64,000 nucleotides of DNA from Micromonosporaceae bacterium KJ-029. Its GTDB lineage: Bacteria > Actinomycetota > Actinomycetes > Mycobacteriales > Micromonosporaceae. Numbering within the stretch: position 1 is the stretch's first letter; each line of letters begins with the position of its first letter. A program made the translations under genes and the position numbers. The notes below the pieces were generated by a model. The model ran no database searches and was not told where the DNA came from. It was given only the letters and a program-made list of their open reading frames with translations. Of this stretch, positions 34,159-41,695 are shown piece after piece. The stretch covers positions 124,001-188,000 of the forward strand of contig BIFP01000067.1 of assembly GCA_005402585.1 (NCBI GenBank). Reading direction: 5' to 3'.

Positions 34159-35076
34159 GTGGCGCTCGGTCTTCCCTCGGTCCTCCCGAACCCGCAACCG
34201 GCGATCGGGGAGCTGGTCCGCGACTGCCAGCCGACCTTCTCCTTCGAGTTCATGCCGCCGAAAACCGAGGAGGGGGAGCGGCAGCTCTGGCAGGCCATCC
34301 GCGAGTTGGAGCCACTGCGTCCCTCGTTCGTCTCGATCACCTACGGCGCCGGCGGCTCGACCCGGGACACCACGGTCGCGGTCACCGAGCGGGTCGCCAC
34401 CGAGACCACCCTGCTGCCGATGGCCCACCTGACCGCGGTCAACCACTCCGTCGCCGAGTTGCGGCACGTGATCGGCCGGCTGGCCGGCGCCGGGGTGCGC
34501 AACGTGCTGGCGGTGCGGGGTGACCCGCCCGGTGACCCCACCGGCGAGTGGGTGCCGCACCCCGAGGGCGTGCACTACGCCGAGGATCTGGTCCGCCTGG
34601 TGCGCAAGTCCGGCGACTTCAGCGTCGGCGTCGCCGCCTTCCCGTACCGGCACCCACGCTCGCCGGACATCGCCACCGACACCGAGCACTTCGTCCGTAA
34701 GTGCCGGGCCGGCGCGGCGTTCGCGATCACCCAGATGTTCTTCGACGCCGACGAGTACCTCCGCCTGCGGGACCGGGTGGCCGCCGCCGGCTGCGACACC
34801 CCGATCCTGGCCGGGGTGATGCCGGTGACCCGGATCGGCACGATCGAGCGGTCGGTGCAACTGACCGGTGCGCCCTTCCCGCCGGCGCTGGCCGCGCGCT
34901 TCGAGCGGATCGCCGACGATCCGGAGGCGGTTCGCCGGCTCGGCATCGAGCAGACCAGCGAGATGTGCCAGCGGCTGCTCGACGAGGGAGTCCCCGGCAT
35001 CCACTTCATCACCTTCAACCGGTCCACCGCGACCCGGGAGATCTGGCAGAACCTCCGGGTGAGCGCCGCCACGTGA
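34159..35076 (+). CDS. metF: 5,10-methylenetetrahydrofolate reductase
   Basis: A 305-residue flavoenzyme that makes 5-methyltetrahydrofolate for methionine synthesis. FSFEFMPPKTEEGE holds the catalytic Glu, followed by FVSITYGAGGSTRD, AHLTAVNHSVAEL, NVLAVRGDPPGD, AAFPYRHPRS, AITQMFFDADEY and GVMPVTR, all conserved blocks of the TIM-barrel family. The protein has the usual single-domain size of bacterial MetF. A shorter F420/FAD-type MetF relative occurs near idsA2 in mycobacteria; the cofactor detail cannot be settled here. It diverges from the HTH gene and is followed after 44 bases by the CDP-alcohol transferase gene. Confidence 0.94.
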   Translation: MALGLPSVLPNPQPAIGELVRDCQPTFSFEFMPPKTEEGERQLWQAIRELEPLRPSFVSITYGAGGSTRDTTVAVTERVATETTLLPMAHLTAVNHSVAELRHVIGRLAGAGVRNVLAVRGDPPGDPTGEWVPHPEGVHYAEDLVRLVRKSGDFSVGVAAFPYRHPRSPDIATDTEHFVRKCRAGAAFAITQMFFDADEYLRLRDRVAAAGCDTPILAGVMPVTRIGTIERSVQLTGAPFPPALAARFERIADDPEAVRRLGIEQTSEMCQRLLDEGVPGIHFITFNRSTATREIWQNLRVSAAT

Positions 35077-35120
35077 CACCCGGCGGCGCGACACCTCAGC
35101 GCCGCCGCGACGGTTGAACG

Positions 35121-35810
35121 GTGGTGGGCAGACCGCTGAACTGGAACGAGTACGCCGCGGCGTGGGCCCGGTTGCACGGGGGGTTCGATCCTCGGGCCGC
35201 GACCCCGGTGGTACGCGGCTGGCTGCGCTTCTCCTATCAACTCGGGTTCCTGCTGGGCCGGCTGCGGGTCGGCCCGACCCCGGTGACGGTGGTCGGGGTG
35301 CTGTTCTGCCTCTGCGTACCGCTGCTCGCGGTCCGGCCGGGTGACGGGCCGTTCCTGGGCGCGGCGTTCGTGCTGCTCGCCTCGGTGGCCGACAGCGTCG
35401 ACGGGGCGGTGGCGGTGTCGACCGGCCGCACCACCCGGCTCGGCTACGTGTACGACTCGCTGGCCGACCGGATCGGCGAGGCCGCCTGGCTGGTGGCGTT
35501 CTGGCTGGTCGGCGCGCCGGGCGCGCTGGTCGCCGCGGGTGGCGCACTGTCCTGGCTGCACGAGTACGTCCGCGCCCGCGCGATCGCCGCCGGCATGCGG
35601 GAGATCGGCGCGGTGACCGTGGGCGAGCGGCCCACCCGAGTGTGTGTGGCCATCGGTGGACTGGTGCTGGCCGGCCTCACCGGGCTGATCGAACCCGATC
35701 TGGCCGCCGGCACCATCACCATGGCCACCGCGGTCTGGGTGCTGCTGGCCGCCTTCGGGCTGGGGCAGCTTCTCTCCGCCGTCCGCCGGGCGCTGATCAA
35801 CGCCGGCTGA
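35121..35810 (+). CDS. CDP-alcohol phosphatidyltransferase family membrane protein
   Basis: A 229-residue integral membrane enzyme with about five to six hydrophobic segments. The catalytic signature of the family is D(x)2DGx2AR(x)8-9Gx3Dx3D; here it reads DSVDGAVAVSTGRTTRLGYVYDSLADR, so all four Asp are kept but the AR pair is AV. Such enzymes make phosphatidylinositol phosphate, phosphatidylglycerol phosphate or related lipids; the product is not clear. The start could be GTG 35121 or GTG 35124; neither has a strong ribosome-binding site. Downstream, the 236-base gap to crtD is filled by repeats. Confidence 0.82.
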   Translation: MVGRPLNWNEYAAAWARLHGGFDPRAATPVVRGWLRFSYQLGFLLGRLRVGPTPVTVVGVLFCLCVPLLAVRPGDGPFLGAAFVLLASVADSVDGAVAVSTGRTTRLGYVYDSLADRIGEAAWLVAFWLVGAPGALVAAGGALSWLHEYVRARAIAAGMREIGAVTVGERPTRVCVAIGGLVLAGLTGLIEPDLAAGTITMATAVWVLLAAFGLGQLLSAVRRALINAG

Positions 35811-35827
35811 GCCGCTACCTCTCGGGC

Positions 35828-36044
35828 GTTAACAGGGGCCCTTCCTCTACCGCAGGCGTTAGAGAGACCGGCAATAGGACTGGTGGGGCTGCGGTGTGCC
35901 CTGGCGCTTCGGCTGGCGGCGTTGTCGTCGTCGGCCAGGCGACACCGGCATGGCCTCCTTCTCCGCCTTGCCATCCTCGGCCAGGACCCGCCTCGCCTCC
36001 GCCGCCCTATTGCCGGTCTCTCTTAACAGGGGGCCCCTCCTTAC
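35828..36044 (+). repeat. 54-bp GGGGCCC double palindrome interrupted by the 161-bp element
   Basis: Removing 35862-36022 and one TTA copy leaves a 53-bp sequence: GTTAACAGGGGCCCTTCC at the left end, GGCGTTAACAGGGGGCCCC at the junction, ending CTCCTTAC. It matches the uninterrupted units at 50107-50160 and (minus) 61629-61576. The intact copy at 61576-61629 reads GGCGTTAACAGG at the exact insertion point. Confidence 0.9.
35862..36022. mobile_element. 161-bp MITE-like element, copy A
   Basis: Flanked by a TTA duplication (35859-35861, 36023-36025). The ends form a perfect 17-18-bp inverted repeat: left AGAGAGACCGGCAATAGG, right its complement at 36006-36023. The core (35875-36011) is shared with copy B, but the arm bases between GAG and TAGG are entirely different from copy B. 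It has no open frame shared with copy B: the best reading frame is interrupted by a stop in copy B and most differences would change the protein. Confidence 0.9.
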
Positions 36045-36046
36045 AC

Positions 36047-37534
36047 CTACCAGGCGGGGCCGATCTCGTCGGCGACGATCTGCGCGGAGAGGGTGACCAT
36101 CGGCAGGCCGCCGCCCGGGTGGCTGGAGCCGCCGACCAGCCACAGGCCGTGGGCCGGGCCCCGGTTGGCCGGGCGGAGCAGGCCGCCGGCCGTGCCGTAG
36201 ATCGCCCCACCGGGTGTACCGGTCGCACTGGCCAGGTCGGCCGGGGTACGGATGTCGCGGAACACCAGCCGGTCACGGACGTCCACGCCGCGTTCGGCCA
36301 GCACGTCGAGGACGCGGTCGGCGTACGCCTGCGCCAGCCCCGGCCGGCGCCAGTCGACCGCCCCGGGTGCGGTGCCGTGGCGGGCGGCGTTGACCAGCAC
36401 GAACCACGCCTCGTGTCCGGCCGGGCGGACCGCCGGGTCGTCGGCGACGGTGACGAAGACCGTCGGGTCGGTCGCGGGTCGGGCCCGTACCCCCCGCCCC
36501 GGGTCGCCGAAGACCGCGTCGAACTCGGCGTCGTAGTCACGCGGGAAGAAGACGTTGTGGTGGGCCAGGCCGGAGTCGCCACGTACGCCGAGCAGCAGCA
36601 CGAAGCCGGCCAGGCTGCGGTCGGTGAGTCCGGCCAGCCGGCGCGGGTCGGGCAGCAGGTCACGGTAGACGGTGAGCGCGTCCACGTTGGCCACCACCAC
36701 GTCGGCGGGGACCGGGGCGGGGTGACCGGCGACGCGTACCCCGTGCACCCGGCCGCCCACGGCGTCGATCCTGGTGACCGCGGCGCCGGTCTGCACCACC
36801 ACCCCCAGGTCCAGGCAGCGCGACAGCAGCGCGTCGGCGAGGGTGCCCAGCCCGCCACGCAGGTACCAGCCGCCGAAGGTCAGTTCGGCGTAGGGGACCG
36901 AAACCAGCGCGGCCGGTGCGCGGCGCGGATCGGCGCCGGTGTAGGTGGCGTACCGGTCCAGCAGCATCCGCAGCCGTGGGTCGGACAGGTGGGCCCGGCC
37001 CAGCCCGCGCAGGCTCTGCCCGGGCCGGATCGCGGCCAGGTCACCGAGCCGCCAGGCCAGCCGGGCCAGGTCCCGGGGGGAGTCGACGCGGCGGCGCAGG
37101 ATGTCCCGTTCGGAGGCCCGCCACACCCGGTCGGCCCGCCGCCACAGCCGCTGCCACTCGGCGGCGGCCCGGTCGCCGAGGGCCGCGCCGACGCGGGCGG
37201 TGAACTCCACCGGGTCGGCGCAGGAGTCGAGCACCGGTCCGCCACCGGGGAAGACGTGCCGCACGATCGGGTCCAGCGGCACCAGGTCGAGGTACTCGTC
37301 GAGCTTCGCCCCGGTCGCTTCGAACAGCTCCTGGAAGACCTCGGGCAGGGTGAGCAGGCTGGGCCCGGTGTCGAAGTGGAAGGAGCCCTCGGGGGTGTCG
37401 TGGGTGTGCCGGCCGAGCTTGCCGCCGACCGTGTCGGCCCGTTCGAGGACGGTCACCTGGTGCCCGGTGACGGCCAGCCGGGCGGCGACGGCCAGCCCGC
37501 CCACCCCAGCGCCGACGACCACGATCCGCGCCAT
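36047..37534 (-). CDS. crtD: Phytoene desaturase-family carotenoid oxidoreductase, CrtD-like
   Basis: A 495-residue FAD enzyme of the CrtI/CrtD family. VVVGAGVGGLAVAARLAVTGHQVTVLERADTVGGKLG is the N-terminal dinucleotide site; FHFDTGPSLLTLPEVFQELFEATG is a family block; the end has LWLVGGSSHPGGGLPMVTLSAQIVADEI, the second flavin-contact motif. It could desaturate phytoene (CrtI) or the 3',4' bond of a hydroxylated end group (CrtD); grouping with CruF and a glycosyltransferase favours CrtD. GGGAGGA lies six bases before the ATG. It is the last gene of a minus-strand block and follows a 168-bp palindrome. Confidence 0.88.
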   Translation of the reverse strand: MARIVVVGAGVGGLAVAARLAVTGHQVTVLERADTVGGKLGRHTHDTPEGSFHFDTGPSLLTLPEVFQELFEATGAKLDEYLDLVPLDPIVRHVFPGGGPVLDSCADPVEFTARVGAALGDRAAAEWQRLWRRADRVWRASERDILRRRVDSPRDLARLAWRLGDLAAIRPGQSLRGLGRAHLSDPRLRMLLDRYATYTGADPRRAPAALVSVPYAELTFGGWYLRGGLGTLADALLSRCLDLGVVVQTGAAVTRIDAVGGRVHGVRVAGHPAPVPADVVVANVDALTVYRDLLPDPRRLAGLTDRSLAGFVLLLGVRGDSGLAHHNVFFPRDYDAEFDAVFGDPGRGVRARPATDPTVFVTVADDPAVRPAGHEAWFVLVNAARHGTAPGAVDWRRPGLAQAYADRVLDVLAERGVDVRDRLVFRDIRTPADLASATGTPGGAIYGTAGGLLRPANRGPAHGLWLVGGSSHPGGGLPMVTLSAQIVADEIGPAW

Positions 37535-37553
37535 GCCGCGTCCTCCCAGGCTT

Positions 37554-37721
37554 TAGTGCGGTGTCCAGGAACGTATACCGGGCCGCGCCGGGCCCAGACG
37601 ACGACCGGCGGCGTTGGAGCCGGGTCCGGATACAACACCGGTATCCGGACCCGGCTCCGCCTTGCCGGATCGCCGCCTGGACCTCGCCGCGACACCGCCA
37701 ACGCCCCTGAACACCGCACTA
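37554..37721. repeat. 168-bp imperfect palindrome in the carotenoid operon
   Basis: The outer arms TAGTGCGGTGTCCAGG (37554-37569) and its near-complement at 37706-37721 have one mismatch. A perfect 18-bp inner stem (37616-37633 with 37641-37658) shares the same centre, and much of the sequence between pairs across the axis with mostly transition differences. Its right end contains the glycosyltransferase stop TAG (37719-37721). Confidence 0.8.
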
Positions 37722-38846
37722 GCCGACCGGACGGCCGCGCCAGGACAGGCGCCGCCGCTTGCGCAGATGGTACGACCGCAGGGTCAGCCAACCGAGGACC
37801 GCGACCGACGCGGGGTGGCTCAGCGCGTCGGGCCAGGCCCGCCCCCCGGTGGCCCGGGCGCTGACCACCCGCCCGGCCACCCCCAGCAGGTACGCCAGTC
37901 CGGCCGCCCCGGCCACCACCGGCGCGCCGGCGAACAGCGCGGAAACGGCGACCAGCGGCGGCGCGGTGTAGAGCAGGAGCAGCAGGGCCACCACCACGGC
38001 GGCGGCGACCGGGTGCCCGAACGAGGCCCAGAGCGACTTGGTGTAGCCGTCGCGCAGCTGCGGCCAGGTCTCGTACATCCGGCAGGAGGCCAGCCGGGAG
38101 CCGTCGGCCAGGGCGATCCGGCCGGCGGCGCGCTTCACCGCCCGGGCCAGCTCGATGTCCTCCAGCACCTGGCCGGCGACCGCCGCGTGCCCGCCGGCCC
38201 GCAGGTAGCCGACCCGGTCCACGACCAGGAACTGCCCGCCGGCCGCGGCCAGCGACGGCCGCGGTGAGCGTTCCATCGCGCGCAACGGCAGGAAGGTCAG
38301 CCAGAGCCACTGCAACAGCGGTTGCACCAGCCGGTCGGCCGCCGTCCGCACCACGATCCGGGGGTACGGCGACAGCAGCGTCGCCCCGGCCGCCCGCAGC
38401 TCGGTCACCGCCGCCGCGACCGCGTACGGGCCGAGCACCACGTCGGCGTCCACGAAGACCAGTACGGTGGCCGACGGGTCGGCGCGGGTGGCCAACTGCC
38501 AGCAGGCGTGCGGCTTGCCCAGCCAGCCCGGTGGCGGGGCGGTGCCGGTCAACAGGGTGACCCGCGGATCGCCGGCGGCCACCGCGCGGACCACGTCGGC
38601 GGTGCCGTCGCCGGAGCCGTCGTCGAGCACCACGACCCGCAGTCCGGGCACGCCGCGCTGGGCGAGCAGGGCCCGCAGGCACGGGGTGACCCGGGCGGCC
38701 TCGTCGCGCAGCGGCAGCAGCACCGCCACCCGTTCGGTGATCGTCGCCGGGTCGTCGGTCGGGCGGCGCAGCCATCGGCCGGCGTTGACCATTGTGTGCG
38801 CGGTCAGCACGGCGACGCCGAGCAGCAGGACAAGTGCCCCGGTCAT
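37719..38846 (-). CDS. cruC: GT2-family carotenoid glycosyltransferase-like protein
   Basis: A 375-residue membrane-linked glycosyltransferase. An N-terminal helix (MTGALVLLLGVAVLTAHTMV) is followed by a GT-A domain: VAVLLPLRDEAARVTPCLRALLAQ, VVVLDDGSGDGTADVV, then VLVFVDADVVLGPYA (the DxD motif), and the late VLEDIELARAVKRA with the catalytic ED. C-terminal hydrophobic segments follow. CruC-type enzymes glucosylate the 1'-hydroxyl of carotenoids; the neighbours CruF and CrtD make that the likeliest role, but the acceptor is inferred. The ATG overlaps the cruF stop (ATGA). The stop lies inside the palindromic repeat that separates it from crtD. Confidence 0.82.
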   Translation of the reverse strand: MTGALVLLLGVAVLTAHTMVNAGRWLRRPTDDPATITERVAVLLPLRDEAARVTPCLRALLAQRGVPGLRVVVLDDGSGDGTADVVRAVAAGDPRVTLLTGTAPPPGWLGKPHACWQLATRADPSATVLVFVDADVVLGPYAVAAAVTELRAAGATLLSPYPRIVVRTAADRLVQPLLQWLWLTFLPLRAMERSPRPSLAAAGGQFLVVDRVGYLRAGGHAAVAGQVLEDIELARAVKRAAGRIALADGSRLASCRMYETWPQLRDGYTKSLWASFGHPVAAAVVVALLLLLYTAPPLVAVSALFAGAPVVAGAAGLAYLLGVAGRVVSARATGGRAWPDALSHPASVAVLGWLTLRSYHLRKRRRLSWRGRPVG

Positions 38847-39736
38847 GCCGTGACGTCAACTCTGGGCCGGGGTGAGCCGGCGTCCCGGTTCCGGTCCCGG
38901 CGGGCCCGCAGCAGCGTCACCGCCAGCGGCACCGCGACCATCCCCATGCCGGCCGCGCCCCACAGCGCCGAGGCGGGCAGGTCGAGGAAGACCGCGTGGG
39001 CCAGCACGCTGGAGCCGTACGTCCACAGGTAGAGCGCGTACATCGGATCGTCGCCGGCGCGGGTGGCGGCCACGGCGGGCCCGGCGAGCGGGCGCAGCGC
39101 GGCCATCACCAGCACCGCGAACAGCAGCCAGCCCAGGTAGTTGCTGACCGGGACGCCGGGCAGGCCGGGCAGCGCCGGGGTGGCGTCCCGCCACACCCAG
39201 TGGCCCTCGGCCACCATCTGCGGGTCGAGGAAGAGATCCCAGGCGGCCAGCCCGACCGTGGCCAGCGCGATCCGGGCCGGCCACCGCCACCGCCGGCCCG
39301 CCACCCCGGCCGCCGGCCCGGCGGGGCCGCTGCCCGGTGCGGGAGCGCCCGACCCGCCGGTGAGCCGGGTCGCCACCAGCCAGGCCGGCCAGGCCATCCA
39401 CGTCCAGGCCAGCGGGATGACCAGCGGCACCCCGGCCAGCTTCGGGCCGAGCTGGCCCGAGTAGTCGTAGCTGCCGAACGGGAAGCCGGTGGTCACCCCG
39501 AGCGCCTCGATGACGAACCCGCCGCCGGTGGCCACCGCGACCAGCACCGCCGCCGTACGCGGCCCCCGGCTGGCCAGCGCGTGACCGACCGAGAGCAGGT
39601 AGCCGAGCACGACGGTGGCCACGGTCAGCCGGGCCCGGATCGGCCCGCCGGTCAGCGGGTAGCAGATCTGGGCCAGCACCAGCAGGGCCAGCAGTGCCCA
39701 GGAGTGACCCCGGGCCAGCCGGGCCAGGGGACTCAC
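38843..39736 (-). CDS. cruF: Carotenoid biosynthesis protein, CruF-like 1',2'-hydratase
   Basis: A 297-residue integral membrane protein with about seven hydrophobic helices. It matches the CruF/carotenoid biosynthesis protein family: FVIEALGVTTGFPFGSYDYSGQLGPKLAGVPLVIPLAWTWMAWPAW is the signature region, and DLFLDPQMVAEGHWVW and PVSNYLGWLLFAVLVM follow. CruF adds water to the psi end of carotenoids to give the 1'-hydroxyl, the acceptor for glycosylation by the next gene. GGAG lies seven bases before the GTG at 39736, which overlaps the stop of the 80-bp insert; its own stop overlaps the glycosyltransferase start. Confidence 0.87.
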   Translation of the reverse strand: MSPLARLARGHSWALLALLVLAQICYPLTGGPIRARLTVATVVLGYLLSVGHALASRGPRTAAVLVAVATGGGFVIEALGVTTGFPFGSYDYSGQLGPKLAGVPLVIPLAWTWMAWPAWLVATRLTGGSGAPAPGSGPAGPAAGVAGRRWRWPARIALATVGLAAWDLFLDPQMVAEGHWVWRDATPALPGLPGVPVSNYLGWLLFAVLVMAALRPLAGPAVAATRAGDDPMYALYLWTYGSSVLAHAVFLDLPASALWGAAGMGMVAVPLAVTLLRARRDRNRDAGSPRPRVDVTA

Positions 39737-39816
39737 GACGGCACTCCGCTGCGCTGCGTCCCGCCGTGAGGCACGACTGCGCTGTGCTGATGATTAGCTC
39801 GCCGGCGCTCGCTCAT
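39733..39816 (-). repeat. 80-bp junction-splitting repeat with a 27-codon mini-ORF
   Basis: On the minus strand ATGAGC at 39816-39811 (its TGA is the GNAT stop) and GTGAG at 39736-39732 (the cruF start) are exactly 80 bases apart. The ATG reads open for 27 codons, MSERRRANH... to ...RSGVPS, ending in TGA 39735-39733, which overlaps the cruF GTG. By hand count it is about 80 per cent identical to the copy at 43717-43796. Confidence 0.85.
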
Positions 39817-40388
39817 GGCCGAGCGGGGCGGGCGGGCGGCGGCTCCGGTGCCGGCAGGGGCAGGTCCCGGCCGAGCACCCCGAACGGGCGTTCGTCGCCG
39901 GGGAAGCGGAAGTCACGCAGGACGTCGACGAAGCCGAACCGGCGGTACAACCGCCAGGCGCGCGAGGTGGCCTCGTCGGCCTCCGGCGTGGACAGCAGCG
40001 TGGTCGTGCCCTCGGCCATGGTGAGCAGGGCGCGCAGCTGTCCGGCGCCCAGGCCGTGCCCCTGCGCCGGTGGCCGTACGTGCAGCTCGACCACCTCGAA
40101 GCAGTCGGTCAGCCAACGTTGCCGGGTGGCCGGGTCCAGCGCCCGCCAGACCTGGTCGTGCCACCACTGGCCGGGCCCGCCGACGTAGCCGTAGCCGAAG
40201 CCGGCCAGGTGGCCCTCGGTGGTCAGGCTGGCGACGGCGCGGAAGCCGGGCCGGCGGACGTGGGTGGCGATGTAGCCGCGACGAGCCTCCAGCAGGTCGG
40301 CGCGGTAACCCATCGCCTCGCCGTAGACGGCCACCACGTCGTCCAGCCGCCGGAGGAGATCGTCCGGTGTCCACCGCACCAATCTCAT
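39813..40388 (-). CDS. GNAT family N-acetyltransferase
   Basis: A 191-residue acetyltransferase. The N-terminal region (RLVRWTPDDLLRRLDDVVAVYGEAMGY) precedes the strand ASLTTEGHLAGFGYGYVG. The core has VVELHVRPPAQGHGLGAGQLRALL, the acetyl-CoA pyrophosphate loop (QGHGLG), and the late RAWRLYRRFGFVDVLRDFRFPGDERPFGVL. It belongs to a run of overlapping genes: its ATG overlaps the stop of the CrtA-like gene (ATGA), and its own stop TGA overlaps the ATG of the 80-bp repeat. The substrate is unknown; a link to carotenoids is not evident. Confidence 0.83.
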   Translation of the reverse strand: MRLVRWTPDDLLRRLDDVVAVYGEAMGYRADLLEARRGYIATHVRRPGFRAVASLTTEGHLAGFGYGYVGGPGQWWHDQVWRALDPATRQRWLTDCFEVVELHVRPPAQGHGLGAGQLRALLTMAEGTTTLLSTPEADEATSRAWRLYRRFGFVDVLRDFRFPGDERPFGVLGRDLPLPAPEPPPARPARP

Positions 40389-41128
40389 GCCCGCCCACCC
40401 TTCGCCGGGTCGCCGTCGGCGACCCACCCCAGTACCGTCCGGTCACCGATCACGTCACGCACCTCGAACCGTGCGAAGAGTTCCTCCGCGTACCACCGCT
40501 CGGTCGGGGTCCGGGTGATCGCGGCCCGGTGCTCCGGGTGACGGTACGCGAACGCCACCAGGTCCGCCGGAGCACGCCACACGCTCACCGTGCCCTGCCA
40601 ACCCAGCGGCGCCTCGCCGACACCGAAGCGGGCCAGCAGGCCGGGCGCGGCGTGCAGGGCGGCGACGACCGGCGGGACCGCCCGCCAGAAGGTGAGTGCC
40701 CGTGCCGGGCGCAGCCGGGCCCGGGTCAGTGCCAGTACCGGGCCGGCGGCCGGACCGCCCGTGGGATCGCCGAACGGTCGGCGTCGGGACCACTCACCCC
40801 GGCTGGTCAGTGGCCGCAGGTCGAGCCGGACGCCCGCTCGGGCGATGCCGGACCAGGCCCGCCCCACCGGTGAGTCGGCGAACCGGGTGGCCGCGGCGGG
40901 GGAGTCCCACACCGTCAGCGCCGCCCAGCGGGTCGGGTCGGCGTCGCCCGGCCCGAAGCCGGTGCCGGTCCCGGTGCCGAGCAGTTTGCCGAACCGTACG
41001 CCGGGCAGGGCGCGCAGCCGGCGTGGGTCGAGTGCCATCCGGGCCAGTGCCCGGGGCAGGGCGGTCCGGGGGATCCGCCACACGTGCAGGGTGACCAGCT
41101 CCGGGACGGCGTCCGGCAGGGCACTCAC
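40385..41128 (-). CDS. CrtA-like (spheroidene monooxygenase-type) protein
   Basis: A 247-residue protein of the CrtA family. It starts LVTLHVWRIPRTALPRALARMALD, shows RFGKLLGTGTGTGFGPGDADPTRWAALTVWDS, and ends WQGTVSVWRAPADLVAFAYRHPEHRAAITRTPTERWYAEELFARFEV. CrtA members are heme-containing oxygenases that add a keto or hydroxyl group at C2 of acyclic carotenoids. In this setting it could oxygenate the 2' position, but dimeric ferredoxin-like members of unrelated function share the fold. The GTG overlaps the stop of the YbaK gene, and its own stop overlaps the GNAT start. Confidence 0.75.
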   Translation of the reverse strand: MSALPDAVPELVTLHVWRIPRTALPRALARMALDPRRLRALPGVRFGKLLGTGTGTGFGPGDADPTRWAALTVWDSPAAATRFADSPVGRAWSGIARAGVRLDLRPLTSRGEWSRRRPFGDPTGGPAAGPVLALTRARLRPARALTFWRAVPPVVAALHAAPGLLARFGVGEAPLGWQGTVSVWRAPADLVAFAYRHPEHRAAITRTPTERWYAEELFARFEVRDVIGDRTVLGWVADGDPAKGGRA

Positions 41129-41613
41129 GCTACGTCGGTCGGGGTCCCGCCGGTGACCCGCAGCAGTTCGGCGTACGTGGTGGGGAAGACCGCCTGCGGC
41201 ACGCCACCGGCGGCCCAGATCTCGTCGTACTTCTCCAGGGCGGTGTCCACCAGCGTGCGCAGGGGCTGCGGGTGGCCCACCGGGGCGACCCCGCCGATCA
41301 CCTGGCCGGTGTGTTCCTTGACGAACTGCGGGGTGGCCCGGCGCAGCCGGGTGACGGCGAGCCGGGCGGCCAGGCCGGCGGTGTCCACCCGGTGTGCGCC
41401 GGAGGTGAGCACCAGCAACGGTGCGCCGTCGGCGTCGAAGACGAGCGAGTTGGCGATGGCGCCGACGTCGACACCGAGTGCCTCGGCGGCGGCCGCGGCG
41501 GTGTGCACCGCGTCGGGCAGCAGGCGGACGGTGGCGGGCGTGCCGGAGCCGTCCCGGGCGTTCGCGTCGTCGAGCGCGTCCTGCACCGCCCGTACATTCG
41601 GGTGTGACTGCAT
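41125..41613 (-). CDS. YbaK/EbsC-type aminoacyl-tRNA deacylase
   Basis: A 162-residue YbaK/ProX-domain protein that hydrolyses mischarged tRNA, typically Cys-tRNA-Pro. Recognisable blocks are GTPATVRLLPDAVHTAAAAAEALGV, IANSLVFDADGAPLLVLTSGAHRVD, the Lys-containing PQFVKEHTGQVIGGVAPVGHP and KYDEIWAAGGVPQAVFPTTYAEL. The conserved Lys and the GGVAPVGH loop are intact. The start at ATG 41613 follows GGGAAGAA by seven bases; a frame extending to 41658 would add residues unlike the family. It begins the minus-strand block that runs to crtD, coupled by a GTGA overlap to the next gene. Confidence 0.9.
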   Translation of the reverse strand: MQSHPNVRAVQDALDDANARDGSGTPATVRLLPDAVHTAAAAAEALGVDVGAIANSLVFDADGAPLLVLTSGAHRVDTAGLAARLAVTRLRRATPQFVKEHTGQVIGGVAPVGHPQPLRTLVDTALEKYDEIWAAGGVPQAVFPTTYAELLRVTGGTPTDVA

Positions 41614-41695
41614 GCCGCCATTCTTCCCGGTACCGGGGTGGCCGACGCAGCCGGCCACGCCGGGTCGGGGCGGCCTCGGCCGCCGGCCGGTCCGG

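Noticed and set aside
35862..36022. A possible small Arg/Gln-rich protein encoded by the 161-bp element
   Set aside because: In copy B the same frame has a stop codon and most differences between the copies change amino acids, so there is no sign of selection on a protein.
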